Shown here: in pieces, positions 12,901 through 26,619 of the stretch | Numbering within the stretch: the stretch's first letter is position 1 | Layout: the number at the start of each line of letters is the position of its first letter | Source: Microcebus murinus | Lineage: Eukaryota > Chordata > Mammalia > Primates > Cheirogaleidae | Direction: 5' to 3' | DNA: 64,000 nt | NCBI RefSeq assembly: GCF_040939455.1 | Contig: NC_134109.1 | Location: 74,553,001 to 74,617,000, forward strand | The notes under the pieces: model-generated | Database searches by the model: none | Told to the model about the DNA's origin: nothing | What the model saw: the letters and a program-made list of their open reading frames with translations, nothing else | Position numbers and translations under genes: made by a program

Positions 12901-13440
12901 AGACACCAAAATATGAAAAAGCCATGATAATGCTCTGTTTGTGGGGAGATGACTGAAGTTACCAAATGGGCTTTATTAAGATGTTTCTCACTCCTTAGGT
13001 GGTCAGTTGCTCCTGCTAAGAGCTATTGCAAATATGTTTGTTTCCTATGTATATATTTTTGGTTTCTGTTGGGAGGAATGGCTTATCAACAAGTTCTACT
13101 CCACATTAAATTCATCAGACAGTAGAACACTCAGTCTATCGGGATGGACTCTTAGGTCTGGTTAGCTCAGCCCATTTTTCTAAAAGATTCTTTACAACTT
13201 ATAAGTTAATATGTTTTTAAACCCCAGTTCAAAGATATGTTTCTCCTAGAATCTTTGCAAATACCCTGCCTTGCTTATGAACTTCAGAAGTCAGGGTGTA
13301 ACATCCACAAATCTCCTGCCAGCTTTCTTTATAGATTCCTCTGTGCCCATTAGCAATCAGGGTTTTTTCACTATATAGTTATGATAATTTTCAGTGGCCC
13401 TTGCCTTCTCACAGAGCTTTCTGCCCACCAAATCTGTTAT
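9993..13440. other. unique intergenic DNA
   Basis: About 3.4 kb without a recognisable gene or confident repeat. Short open frames (for example 10299-10571 plus and 12258-12500 minus) lack exon signals, domains or homology I can recognise. A pyrimidine-rich section lies at 10440-10580. Confidence 0.5.
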
Positions 13441-14764
<1,324 letters not shown>

Positions 14765-15070
14765 CAAGATATCCGGGCTAAAGGAAAAATGAGACACAGT
14801 CTAAGTCCTCAGGGAGCTTATAACCCGGTAGAATGCGGCAGACACACAAGAAGCAATAAGTGTTGGGTAGCGGCGTGGTGCCCTGCACAGGGGAGTGTCA
14901 GCTGTGGAGTTCAAGAGACGAAAATTCGGGTTCCAGCTCTGCCACTTACTAGTCGAGGAGTCTTGGCTAAGTCATGTAACCTCTCAGTCTCAACTGCTTC
15001 ATCTACAACACGTAGGGAGGGAGGATTACGGAACATCTATAGAACCTGCTCTGCAAATATAATAATGCTT
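14765..15070 (+). repeat. ancient repeat followed by a MIR fragment
   Basis: 14790-14860 carries a 'cctcagggagcttataacccggtagaa' block common to an ancient mammal-wide repeat I cannot name. At 14900-15070 a MIR follows: 'attcgggttccagctctgccacttactag', 'ttggctaagtcatgtaacctctcagtctcaactgcttcatct' and 'aaatataataatgcttatgatta'. Confidence 0.6.
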
Positions 15071-15379
15071 ATGATTATGCCCTGTTCCAGCGACTGTGTG
15101 GAAGTATGTGTGAGGCCCCACGGAGGAGGGTGACGAGAGAGTAGTCAGGGCTACCTGACGTGGGGGAAGAGCTTGACTTGACTCTATTATTTCTAGGTGA
15201 AAGTCTCTGGGAGGAAGATCTACCTGATACGCTGGAGTCCATGTCCTCCTAGAGTTAACCGTCAATGTCCTGAAATAATGAGATGGATTACACACACCCA
15301 CACACCCAGCACTGGGTCCACCCAGCTTTACAAATAGCTCCCAGTGCTCTAAGCCTGGAATTTCTATGTGCTCTGGAAC

Positions 15380-15990
15380 CAGTATTTCTATTTCTCTTGC
15401 CCCCTTCCTCCTGTTCTGTCTTGTCTAGATTATAAACTTGAACAGCCTTTGACCTGGTCTGCACACCGTCACCAGTGATCTTTGTAAAACATGAACTTGA
15501 TAATGCCCCTCCCCTTTGTGAAATCCCTTTGGGACTCCCATCTCCTTGAGGACGAACCCCACACTCTGGTGTGACCATATGACACAATCTTCGCTTGTGA
15601 CACAAGCTTACTAGGCTTGTCCCTTAGCTCTCCCCTACATGTTCGCTCTTAAACTGTGACCAAACTGGACTCCCAGACTCACCATTGTCTCTCTCACTAC
15701 GACTTTGCTCGTGTATTCCTTTGCCTGAAATGTTCTGCCTGCCATTTGCACTCCCGGCTTTGAAAAATTCCTTCCAGACTCAGGTCAGGGTGGCCTTTTG
15801 GCTTCCTTTCTGGATCCACACCCTTGTGGTTAAGCTGCCCCTCTTCTGTGTCCTCATCGTACCCCACAGTTCCCGCCGTGGGGCAACTCCTGTCCCCCTA
15901 TCAGGCTCGCTATACTGTGAGCACCTCACAGATCATTCCTGTCTCCCTGCCTGGCACAGGCCTGACTCATGAAATGTTTGTGACTGCACC
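15380..15990 (+). repeat. L2 LINE fragment
   Basis: The run has the typical L2 order: 'ctccttgaggacgaaccccacac', 'attcctttgcctgaaatgttctgcc', 'gaaaaattccttccagactcaggtcagg', and an end with 'ctccctgcctggcacaggcctgactcatgaaatgttt'. One of the longer L2 pieces in the window. Confidence 0.7.
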
Positions 15991-18534
15991 ACAGAGAGAG
16001 ACGCTCAGCCGTCCTCCTGTTCGTTGCAGGGGCGGCCTCTGCAGAGAGGAAACTGGGTGCCCAAAGCAAGGCTCCTTCAATGCCAGCATCTCCTGTGTTT
16101 AGGGGGAGACCACCTGGAGCAGAGACAAAATGCGTAGCCGTCGTGGAGGAAAGGCCACTGGTTCCTTTTGACTGTTTAAGTGTAGCATGGTAAGATGCCA
16201 TCGTCCTGGGACCTAGTCTGCTTTGGAAGAGGCTCTGAAAAAGCCTCCTGCTAGTCCTTGGGGAGAGGGGTCAGGAGAGGAGGTGGCACGTGCTGAAGCA
16301 GCTCCATGTGTTCCCGGAGCTGGATCGTCCTGTGACTGTGAATTGGGGGCACTTCAGCCTCATACCCCAAGCATGGAGCCCCATGTGAGCTGCTCCAAGG
16401 TCTGCGTCTGGCGTCCCACTAGGTAAGTGTCTGGGCATCACGTGAGACCAAGCTCCAACAGCAGGGCTGTGTGGTAGCAAGAAGTCCAGTAATGACTGAC
16501 CAGACTCCAGGAATTTCCCTCAGTCCTGCCCTTCAGACTGACGAAGTACCTTGGGGTTCTCAGACAATGCTTGGAGGAGTTATAAAGGGAGATTTGAGAC
16601 CACCTGCCAGGGAGCCCCTGGAGCCCGTTGCAGCTCAGATGCTCTGCCGAGAAGTCTTTCTCCCCTAAATCAGGTTCGCTGACTCCTGGCTCCATCACTA
16701 GAAAGGGCTCCAGGTGAGGTTTGCCTAAGCAAGGCTGTGGTTCTTGGGTGTCAGAGGAGGGGCAGTGCCTAGTTTTGTTGTGTTTTCCTTTTGTGGTAAT
16801 AATGAGATTACTAGGGTCTAGAAGCAGGACCTTTTGCAGATGTGGAGTTAACTGGGCTCGGAAGAGGAGCTATAGCCTCCTGCACAGTCCCAGCCCTACT
16901 CAGCATCCCAGGTCCTTACTGTCTGTACGTACCATTCCAGTGGACTCTCCCCTGTGCTCCCAACGCATGTGCATGGGCTCCTCTGAGCACCTGCATTGGA
17001 CCTGGTGGTTCATTTCACTGCTGCCTCCTTCCCATCTCTTAAAAGTGCCCCCTAAGAGTGCCCCCTCCCCACATTACACCCAGATCAGCGTTTTCTGTAA
17101 GTCATTTCATAAAGAATCCCCAGAAATGGTGCTTCTCAGCCATTTTTAGCCTACACCCACTAATGTTCCTTCTCACTTTCTCTTATGTCCATTCCCACCA
17201 GCCAAGTCGTAAGTCTAATGATCAATCATGGCTTCCTCCTGCCACATCCCACCCCCCACACGCACAGTCCCCCCAGGAGGACTGAGTTCCTCTGGCTGAC
17301 AATGTAGCTATTTTAAATAAATGTTCTCTTTCTCCTGCCTCCCCTGTCCCCCTGGGCCAATGCAATGGCACCTTAGTGATGGCCGTTGGATTCTGTGGCA
17401 GATAGAGGACCTAGAGACTTAAATTCCCCAGGCCCTAAGCCTGTGGCCATGGCTGATATCTGTGGCATGTCTTGGTGAAGCTTAGTATCTCTTTGAGTAT
17501 ACTCCTTTGAGATACTTTCTCAAAGGAAAGAGGAGGGGAAAGGATATTTCTGGTGTCCTTTGTGTCTAGCTGAGTAAATAGGAAAAGGTGCTCCTTGCGG
17601 GCTTGCCACAGGAATAGAATTCTGTTCCAGGAGGCTTGGGAGGTGTGGGGTGAATGATCCTGCACTTCATGTATGTGGCAGTGTGGGACTATAGATCAAG
17701 TGGACAGCTTCAGTTTTCCAAGATCATACCGCCTCCAGGCAGTCCCCCAACCCAGGCAGGCCCAACTCCCTGGCAGAAACACTTCAAGCTTGGTCCTTTC
17801 AGGAATCCCAGGAACATTTTGCATCATTGGATGCAAATACAATTTTGAAGAGCCATGCCAGCCTGGTGACCTGGCATCTGGCTCACTTTGTAGGCCACTA
17901 CAGAAAATACTCAGCAACCTACTTTTCTTTCTTCCAGAAGCAAAAACAGGAGATTCACTTTTAGAATGACCGCCATTGTAAACTCCTTGTCGTGCTGTGT
18001 AATGCTGGGGTGGGGGTGGCCTCCCTCCCGCTGGTTGTGCCCACATGGGAATCCAATCAGAGTCAGTGGCCATGGCACTAGCACCTGGTGCCTTACATTC
18101 TGGCTACTGTGCCTGGCAGGCTTTTCTTTTGTTCTCCACATATCTCCAGGGTGGCCACAACCAATTTCTTGGTTGTGGAAAGGCCAGTAGACTGAGACGG
18201 GAGGTAATGATCCTGCCCTGTGGCCCTGGTTCCACCCAGAAAGGGCAGCCCTGAGTCTATCAGCCTGGTGGGGATCCCCGTTCTCTATGCCTCCAAGATT
18301 GTTGCTTTTTCCATGAAAACCCCTTCTCCTCCCAGCCACTCTGATCCCTCACCATCCAGTTGTCCACCCACACCCACCAACCAGATTTTCTCTCCCATGG
18401 ACTCCGCTGCTACTTCCTTCTCCCAGTGCCCTGGGAGAGCTCTCTTTACCCATCTCCCTTTTTGCTTCCTCACATTTTCTACAGCCTTACCCAGTACAGC
18501 TTCCTGCTTAGTCCAACATTGCTATTTCCAGGCC
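15991..18534. other. unique intergenic DNA
   Basis: No gene is seen. Many short overlapping open frames occur on both strands (for example 16721-17149 plus and 17911-18339 minus), but none has splice signals, domains or homology I recognise. This part is closer to 50% GC than the flanks. Confidence 0.5.
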
Positions 18535-19075
18535 ATGATCTACTCTTACTTCTTAAGCTTTAATTATGGAAAATTTCAAATACACACAAAAAATAGAAGT
18601 AGAAAAATGATGAGCTCCCATGTACCCATGACCCAGCTTCAACAATTATAATTATCAAGGTATGGCCAGTCTCTATCAATCTTTATTCCTAATTCCCCCC
18701 TCACCCCTATGCCCATCACTACCACTGAATTATTTTAAAGCAAATCCAAGATATTATATCATTTCATCTATAAATAATTCAATATTTATCCCTAAGAGAT
18801 AAAGGCTCTTTTAAAAATATACAGCCATAGTATTATGTAACACTTAAATAGCACCAAGGAGCAAGTCACTATTTAAACTTCCCCAATTGTCTGATCAATG
18901 TTTTTCTTAATTTGATTTGAGTCATGATACAAATAAGACCCATACACACATTGTATTGCGTTCATACATCTCTTAAGTCTTTTATCATCTACAACAGTTC
19001 CCCACCTTTTTTCCCCCTGCCATTATTTGTTGAAAAAAGCTAGGTTACTTGTCCTGTGGAGTCTCCCCATTCTGG
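18535..19075. repeat. old LINE-type interspersed repeat (probably L1M 3' region)
   Basis: The stretch contains 'attatggaaaatttcaaata', 'atgtacccatgacccagcttcaacaatta', 'attttaaagcaaatccaagatattatatcatttcatc' and 'aaacttccccaattgtctgatcaatg', a block order common in primate DNA. I believe it is the 3' region of an old L1M element, but the family and orientation are from memory. Confidence 0.5.
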
Positions 19076-19215
19076 ATTTTGCCGAATGTTCCCAATGGAG
19101 TGTTGAACAAGCCTCAGTTCTACCATCTATAAAATGGGGATAACCCTGGCCCCATTTGGTAACAACATTATTGTTAGGATCCGATAAGATCATGTATGTA
19201 GATAAGGTTGTTCTA
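19076..19215 (+). repeat. MIR SINE fragment
   Basis: 'gcctcagttctaccatctataaaatggggataa' (19111-19143) followed by 'gttaggatccgataagatcatgtatgtagata' is the conserved central and 3' part of MIR. Confidence 0.7.
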
Positions 19216-19469
19216 CTAAACAAAGAAATTGTTTTTATAATGTTCTAAATGAAAAGACTTCCCATGCCAATTCTTGCATACATATTTATTAAGATGCGGC
19301 CAAGTGAAACGTGTCGGCTCCTCCTCCTGAGTACCTCCCCCTTGATGGGTGTGTAACAACGCCTAAGGGCTGAACTACATAATCAGAATCAAATGCCAGC
19401 TTTTTATAGACTTGGCCGATTCAGTACCGCTCCAAACACCAGTTTAAAATAACTGCAAGAAATCTGAGC

Positions 19470-19758
19470 ATTTCGTAGTCTTGCTTTTTTATTGTTGTTG
19501 ACATACACATTTTAATTTTAGTGCTCATTGCATATCCACATTGAAAAAGACAAAAAACAAAAACGCTCTTACTTTTAATTTAGCAGAAAGCAGAGACATC
19601 AGTGTGAAGGGCAATGCACTACCAAAATACAGCTGCTTTTTATCCATAATTATCTACATAAGAAACATGCTGCCATTTCGCAGGGCTCTGACAACACGTG
19701 CACAGAAGCAGTACGGAGGCCTAGCAGGTGGTGTGGGCTTCCACCCAGCATCTTCTTT
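19470..19758 (-). other. SCG5: SCG5 3' untranslated region
   Basis: It follows directly after the SCG5 stop codon on the minus strand. It runs about 290 bases to a canonical AATAAA at 19488-19493, with cleavage expected 10-25 bases further on, near 19465-19475. The exact cleavage site is not visible. Confidence 0.7.
19488..19493 (-). promoter_or_regulatory. SCG5: SCG5 polyadenylation signal AATAAA
   Basis: Seen as tttatt on the + strand, about 265 bases past the SCG5 stop codon. It is the nearest canonical signal downstream of the stop. Confidence 0.75.
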
Positions 19759-19854
19759 TTACTCTGGGTCCTTGTCTTCATCTGAAAAATGGGGCACCGA
19801 CTTCTTGGCAACAACGTTGTCCAGTCTCTGTCCTTGTAGGTATGGATTGACACT
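19759..19854 (-). CDS. SCG5: SCG5 (7B2) last coding exon: CT peptide
   Basis: This exon encodes 31 residues and a TAA stop. They form the C-terminal (CT) peptide of 7B2, the part that inhibits prohormone convertase 2 (PCSK2) in the regulated secretory pathway of neuroendocrine cells. It begins SVNPYLQG right after the furin site encoded by the previous exon. It contains the Lys-Lys pair (VVAKKSV) at which PC2 and carboxypeptidase E inactivate the inhibitor, and ends in the acidic FSDEDKDPE with an S-x-E phosphorylation motif. The acceptor is a good T-rich tract ending in cag. As far as I can recall, the residues match human 7B2 exactly. Exon phase fits exon 5 (AGG then AGT). A minus-strand ATG frame at 19650-19853 overlaps this exon in another frame and is not coding. 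Confidence 0.97.
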   Translation of the reverse strand, partial: SVNPYLQGQRLDNVVAKKSVPHFSDEDKDPE

Positions 19855-22778
19855 CTGAAAAAAAAAATATGGCTTGGTATTATATGTGAACGTCAGATAC
19901 TAGCATCCTAGCAAAAAGTGAATGAAAATTGTGTCTGGCCTATTGGGTTAACAACAAGATAACAGTGGTACTTACCACCTACCAAATGATTATTCCAGAT
20001 GCCTCAGTGGAGTATGAACCATTGTCTGACTGATAGATGTTTCTAATTGTGTTTTTCACACAACTGTAGAGTTCTTTATCGGATGCAATGTGGTTTTGGT
20101 TTTTTTTTTAATTATTATTTTTGGTGCAAAGATTTGAGGTTGAACTAACCCATAAACTCTCGCCACTGACTTAGATACCAAACCCCATATGACAGAGAAT
20201 TGTTATTCTATGGCTCTATTTATGTCGGAGAGGGAATCTGAAATGCATTAAATTATTTTACAAGAAGAATGTTCTAAAGAAGACAGAGTAGGGCCAAGTG
20301 GGAGTTAGCATCTGACGACTGGTCACAGATCATCCTGCTGCTGTGACTGACTCTTCTATGCCAGTATTCTACTAAAGGGAATTTATTAGGGGCTCTAGCA
20401 GTCATTTCCACCTTCCCTAAGTCAAACTCAAAAGCTGAAGAAAAGAAGGAAGTTACCAGGAAGTCTCCTTTGTTTTTGACTCATACTCTTAAAATCTCTT
20501 TCATCTGTTATTCTGAATGAATAAAGGTTTCTGCATTCCTTCTCTAATACTTATCTATTTTGGGGGTTTGGATTTGAACTCATAATTGGAGCTTTGCAAA
20601 ATAGTCTTAGCAAGCAGAAAAAGATTGAAAAGTTTTGGAAGATTTTCACTAAAGTTACCTTCCAATAATGTAACAAAAAATATAAGAAAGAAGCTGTAGT
20701 TACACCAGCAATTCTGTTGCACGCTAAGTTCCCATGAACGAATAGAGGCAGTTTCACGGTGGGTCTCTCGTGCCCATAGGACATGGCCTGCCAGGACTCT
20801 TTTGAAAGGTGAGCAGAAATTCTCCAAAAGAGAAGGAATGAAATCTGAGTGTAGTATTTGTAAATGTCCTTCCACATCCTGACTGGTAAAAGCACAAATC
20901 ATGAAGGGTCTAACTCACTCTGCAAAAATGCATCACAACAAACAAGGTGAGAGTTACAAAGTAAGAAATGTCCTCATAGACATATCTGAAAAGTGACATG
21001 TCACAAAAAGACAGCACCTCGCTGGGAAGTCATCTTTAAATACTGAAAATTCTTTTTGTTAACTACAGTGGTCTGGTCTACCCCCAGAGGATCATATCAG
21101 AATCTTCGGGTAAGTAGAACAAGTGTGGACTGAAAAACTATATTCTATACCATAAACATTTCATTTTTGATTAATAACATATTCTAGAAATTCTATTATG
21201 TTAAAAGAGGATATGAGAGGTTCATGTTTATAAAAATGGGATTAAATGGTTGATAAACTATTTAGATAAGATCTCAAATATTAACAAGCTACAGCTTAAG
21301 AGTTGAAAAATTTGCAGGAATTTAAAGGTAAATTGACCTTTTACTTGTGAAGAAACTAGTAATTCAATTGGATTTGAGCAAATATAGAAAATCTTATAAA
21401 ACCACTGAGGCTTGCTTGTGACTTTGGGGAGACTCTCCTCCTGGTAAGGAACTTTCATGTCAGAAGGTGCTACTCACAGACCTAGAAAATGCCGGAGGTT
21501 TAGAGGGGGAGAGAAGAAAATTAATGGGGAAGAAAAAGGAGCAATCATATGAACTTTTTTGATAAATGTTTAACTATTAGTATTGAATACAATACTTAAG
21601 AGTGATAATAATAGGTATTGGTTTTAATTATGCCCTGAAGAATTCAAGGCACTTATATATTTATCTTCTCACTTGGGCAAGAATTTGATTTGGTCAGAGA
21701 ACATTATTCCCATTTCTCAACTGGAAGAACAACTGGGTCTGGATCCTTGCATTTGATTTCTTCTGGAACCCATAGCAGATGGTGAGCTTCACTGGAGGAA
21801 GACTTGATTTTTCAGAAAGCAAGTACATAATTTCTTTATATTGATTCACGCACTGGAAGGGGTGGGTAAGGTCTTCAGTCAAGATGGGAACACCGTATCT
21901 GAGGCCTGACGATGGGACCAGGGGTGGGGAACTTCTGTTTGCCTATCAGTCCAGAGAAGCCCATGGTTTAATGGCATGAGAATGGGTCTTTTTAGATGCT
22001 GGAGAATAGGACGAATTTGATATCTCTGGGTCAAAGTGACCCTTCTTTTCCTAAATTCTAAGCCTTTCCTACATGGAGAAAGTTGAGGCTAACGTAAAAC
22101 CTTTTTAGAACATGTGTCTTAGCCAGAACTCTGAGTTTTGGTAATCACTGGTCTCATGGAAAAATGATCTAAATCTTGACCCATGGTCAGTCTCCTGTGT
22201 CAGTGCAGAAGGAATGGTGGGCCAGGAAGTAGGGACAATTAAAGCTCCATGCTAAGTTATTCATTTTGGGTCAGTCATTGATCTTATTTGGAAATGTTCT
22301 TTTTGTGCCTTGGGGAGATATTCAAGCCATCCTGCTGGTAAATTATGTGTATTCCGAGCTCTTAGAATAGAATTTCTTGATGTTCTCTCAAGACCACATT
22401 ATACCCTTTGGACCCTTCCTGTTACCAGCTGCTATTGGAAGCTGTAATCACTGAGAAAAACCCCTAATAACTCCGTTAACTCTCCCAAAAAAGAAGATTT
22501 ATTTCCAGATGTACAAATGTTCTACTTCTTGCATAGAAAATCAGCCCATGGGTCCTCTGTGTTTTGTCAGGCGGAACAGGGGCTTGGAACCCTCTGCTGC
22601 AGAGGCTTGAGGACCAATGCTGAGGCCAGAAAATCCACACCTCTTAAAACACTCCCTGGCTGGATTTGGCAAAACTATTCAGAATGGCCATAATTACTAC
22701 TGTCTAGAGTCCCAAATGTTGTGAGGTTCCAGCCACTTGCTATTCTGAATAAACAGTCAGTGGCCCCGGGTTTATGGT
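19855..22778 (-). other. SCG5: SCG5 intron 5, proximal part
   Basis: Intron 5 spans 19855-23622 (about 3.8 kb), from a gt donor at 23621-23622 to a cag acceptor at 19855-19857. Apart from the Alu at 22852-23171 I see no confident repeat or gene. Overlapping minus frames at 20551-20902 have no exon signals. Confidence 0.75.
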
Positions 22779-22791
22779 TGGATTTGTATAT

Positions 22792-22792
22792 A

Positions 22793-22851
<59 letters not shown>
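22792..22851. repeat. (TG)n(TA)n microsatellite in an Alu tail
   Basis: A short tg run is followed by about 20 ta units, directly next to the T8 tract that is the A-tail of the Alu. The left target duplication ends just before it at 22791, so the microsatellite lies inside the inserted element rather than in the original flanking DNA. Confidence 0.85.
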
Positions 22852-22852
<1 letters not shown>

Positions 22853-23171
22853 TTTTTTTGAGACAGAGTCTCACTCTGTTGCCTGGGCTAGAGTGCTGTG
22901 GCGTCAGCCTAGCTCACAGCAACGTCAAACTCCTGGGCTCAAGTGATCCTGCCTCAGCCTCCCGAGTAGCTGGGACTATAGACATCTGCCACCATGCCTG
23001 GCTAATTTTTTCTATATATTTCTAGTTGGCTAATTAATTTCTTTCTAATTTTTAATAGAGACGGGGTCTTGCTCTTGCTCAGGCTGGTTTCGAACTCCTG
23101 ACCTGGAGCGATCCTCCCGCCTAGGCCTCCCAGAGTGCTAGGATTACAGGCGTAAGCCTCCGCGCCCAGCC
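22852..23171 (-). mobile_element. lemur-type Alu SINE
   Basis: A full dimeric Alu in reverse complement with 'gtggcgtcagcctagctcacagcaacg' and the lemur-type linker ('ctagttggctaattaatttctttctaa', 23022-23048). A 13-bp target duplication, tggatttgtatat, flanks the insertion at 22779-22791 and 23172-23184. It lies antisense... in the same orientation as SCG5 (both minus), inside intron 5. Confidence 0.92.
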
Positions 23172-23622
23172 TGGATTTGTATATTTTAACTAACATGGTT
23201 ACTGTCACATAGCACTTTACTAGCGGGGCTTTCTCCCCCTCCATCTGCTTGGCAAAAGAGGCAGGTGGCCAGGCCCTTCCGGTGCATTAGCAGGATGGAC
23301 CCGGATCACTTATTAAGTCTCTATAAATGCATCAGAAACCCAAAGCAAATTCAACATTTCATTTTACGTGGGCAATGCCGTGGATGAAGTCCCAGAATGG
23401 AATGGAGGTGATAGATCACCACACAACTGGGTCTTTTGCTAAAAATCCTGTGCTAAAGTTTGGGGAAACCATCGCAGAAACAAGGGCAGACTTTCTGGGT
23501 GTGGTCCTCATCACAGAGGACCACTCTGCTACTTTGCGACCAGTGAGGGTTCCGGCTTGTCCTCTGCCCCACTCCCAAAGTTCCAGGCGTGCCAACCGCA
23601 ACCCAGCCCTCCGCCACGTTAC

Positions 23623-23676
23623 CCTTCGCTTTCGTCTCTGTCCTCCTTTCATCTTCTCGTAAAGGAGTTTCTTGTT
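23623..23676 (-). CDS. SCG5: SCG5 (7B2) exon 5: furin cleavage region
   Basis: A 54-base in-phase exon encoding 18 residues, NKKLLYEKMKGGQRRKRR. It carries the multibasic RRKRR site where furin cuts pro-7B2 in the trans-Golgi, freeing the N-terminal chaperone domain from the CT peptide. The acceptor is ...ctctag and the donor is gtaacg, which is canonical though not a strong consensus at +5. Compared with human, from memory, one residue differs: Q instead of E before RRKRR. A minus-strand ATG frame (23416-23652) starts inside this exon and runs on into the intron; only its first residues are real. Confidence 0.96.
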
Positions 23677-26619
23677 CTAGAGTGAGGAGAAAAGAAAACA
23701 CAAATGCAGAAGTATGGATTAAATTCGGTGGATGTCTATTTTAAAAAGCATTATTTGGTGTGTACCCTGGCTATCTGCATACGCATAATTTGGAAACAAA
23801 ACTAGATGAAAGGAACGTCGTGTCAGAAAGATAGGCCGCAAGGGAAAAGCTGGTGGTTGTGCAGCTTTTAACAAAGTCCCCTGCCATTCCCCCAGGCACA
23901 CCAGTGTCATCCACAATCACATAAACAGGGAAACGCGACATTCTAAAACATAAGGGGCCCTGGAAATGCATCTTGTCACTTTGAACGGCCTTTGTTTAAA
24001 ATAAACAATTTTATCCCATTTATTTTTGTATCTAACTCCCTTTTGATGAACTTTACACAAACTATTCTCTAGAGTAGTGTCTGACTATTAACAACAATTC
24101 TCTGTGTAAATAAACAAGACATTCTGACTTCTGCAACCATTCCTTCTGTGGCTTAAGTCAGTGCCCCCAGTCAAGACAATTGGAAAACCATTTGTTCTAT
24201 AACATTTTTACTAGATTGAACCTTTTAAAAACTGCCAAAAAAAACTTCTTGGCAGAAAGGAAAGTTATGTTGGGTGGCGGGGGGTGGGGAGAGAAAGCAG
24301 CTCTGTTAGCACAGTTTGCATAAGTGTTTCCACATATTGCTGCATTTTAAACACATAGTGGACTTCAATGAGCTCTACAATATCAGACACATGCTTGACA
24401 TATTTCTATTTTTCTTCTATTGAGTAAAAGACAGAACACTTAACCTGGAGGCAGAAAGGGAGAAGGGAATTTGCGGGTACCTTACTTGTGTTATTTTATT
24501 TATTTGATTTTTTAAAATCAGAATGAAAATAATATATGAAAGAGATGATTCACTTGGCTCTAAATAAAATACTCTAACATATTAATAGATTCTAAAAAAA
24601 AAAAAAAGAAGATGACAGAATTCTGGTAAGGAACAAGTTTATACAACACTTGCATCCTCTGAGCTGTCTGGTTATAAAGAGTTTTTTCTTTATGGTAGAT
24701 TTGGAAGTGAAAATGACAAATGCCAAAATAAGCTTCATCATTTTCATGTTCATTAAAATCTATCCCACCTGCAGTTTATAATGTGTATCTCTTGCCCAAC
24801 CTCAACTATGTAGGGAAGCCCTGCCAGGAGGGAAGGAGCTTCTGCTGCCAAAAACGCCAGTACTGGCTGCAGCCTCTATCTCCTGCTCACTCGGGGCATG
24901 GATTGGTTTAATACCAGAAAGGAGAAAAGGCAGACTTGCAGGTTAGTCCCCTGGGGAATGAGGATATTGCTGTGAGGCTCATTCTCTTTGGTCTGTGGTT
25001 GCCTTTCAGTGAATGTGACAACTTGATGCAGAGAATGTCCTGGGAGTTCACGCCAGAGCTGGGAAGGGAGGTACAGGTGAGGGGGAAGGAGGCGAGGACA
25101 GTGGCTTCTTCATGTGTAGCACCGTGTTCAGCCGCTTGAGCTGGAGGGAGCATCAGGGGGCCTGAGTGCTGGTACCATGCAGTGGGACTGTCAATCAGCC
25201 CTGGCAGAGTTCCGCTGTGCCACCAGCGGGGTAAGGCAGCATCATTTAAATCTCCTTTAGAAGATCTGGAGACAGATGATACTCATAAGGGCCTATATTC
25301 AAGAAAATGCAAGAAGTCTGGCTAGTCTTCCCCTCAGAGATGGTCCCTGTGTTTCCCCAAGAGCTAGGGTTAGGGTTAGCAGGATAATGCTTCCCCACCC
25401 CCACATGAAAGTTACCCATGCCTGTTATTGTATGGGCTGAAAGGCAGGGACTGGCAGGTATAGCGTGGGTAAAAGAAGTGTACAAAATGGATGGCAAGAA
25501 ACCAGACACTTCTCTAGATACCCAGTCCATGTCGATTCCTTGGGGAGTGGTTAACCATGTGAGCAGCAAGGAGTTCCTTCAAAGGGCTTTCCATTGTGTC
25601 ATCAAGATTTTGGACAACTGCCCAGAACCTGGTTTCAAATCACATTCCTAACTGGAACTGGGGAGCTTCTTGAAGAAATATCTGATTCCAGAGCTAGGAC
25701 AGGGAAAGTACAAGGATGAATGAGCCGGAATATCTAATTAGGTTGGAAAGCAAGAAAGCGCTTAAAAAAAGATGGAATCCTGTCAAAAGCAAAGAAAAGC
25801 CAGCTTGAAGAGACTCTTCACTGGCCAAATCTGGGACAGTTTGAACACTAACATAATAATAATAGGAATACATGAATCCCCACTGTACTAAATAAATAAA
25901 CACATTCATATATAAATAAATAGGGAAGCAGAGGAAACACTTGCTTAGAGTAGAATGCCAGCTAGTAAATGCAGAAAGAATAAGAGAATCACCATTTTGC
26001 AACCATCCTAGTTATAATTGATCCTGGTTGGCATCAGCGATGGATGCTGAATTTGTTGGTTGAAAGTTTAATGGGAAGCAGAGTATTTCTGCAGTCTCAA
26101 AGTATGTTCCCAGAGACTAACTGTTAATTTCAAAGGGGAAAATGATAATTTTACCCCAGAGGAACCCAGTGAACCTCACTTTAGTAAGGTGAATACTAGC
26201 AGTCATGGAACCAACTGATACCGTGTGCTTCCCAATGCAAAGCACTAAGCAGGGCCTACCCACAACTCAAGTCTAATAGCACAGAAACCCAGACAAACCC
26301 AAGCTCATCAAACCTGCTGAGGTCATGAAAGACAAAGGAAGTCAGAAAGGGTCCCTGTCCCCCATTTCGCCCATGGCTCAGGCTCTGAGATGATCAGCTG
26401 CTGATGAAAAGGGGTGAAAGGCATTTAGAAAGGAGAAACATTTGCTTTCCCAGGCAACTTCTACCCAAGTAAATAACGTTTAGCTGTTAACTGTGTGCAT
26501 GTAGGGTTGGGGGGTGACTGTAGCCCCCAGCGCTGCAGTTACACACGTTGTCTGAAAGGCAACCAGTCCTTGATGGGACTCGTTGCACAGGACACAGTGT
26601 GAACAATGAGCCATGAAAA
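23677..26619 (-). other. SCG5: SCG5 intron 4, exon-5 side
   Basis: Intron 4 spans 23677-30113 (about 6.4 kb). This part has no confident repeat. AT-rich 23960-24220 has few repeat features and several FOX-like tttgttt/taaaca motifs. A (telomere-like) tagggttagggttag occurs at 25365-25379. No coding exon is visible. Confidence 0.6.

Noticed and set aside
17911..18339. Minus frame of 142 codons in intergenic DNA
   Set aside because: No homology, no splice or promoter context, and it overlaps equally long frames on the other strand.
19650..19853. Minus-strand ATG frame of 67 codons over the last SCG5 exon
   Set aside because: It is out of frame with SCG5; the real reading starts at the splice acceptor and codes the CT peptide.
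22774..23025. Plus frame with a long alternating Ile-Tyr string
   Set aside because: It is the translated (TA)n microsatellite and the antisense of an Alu.
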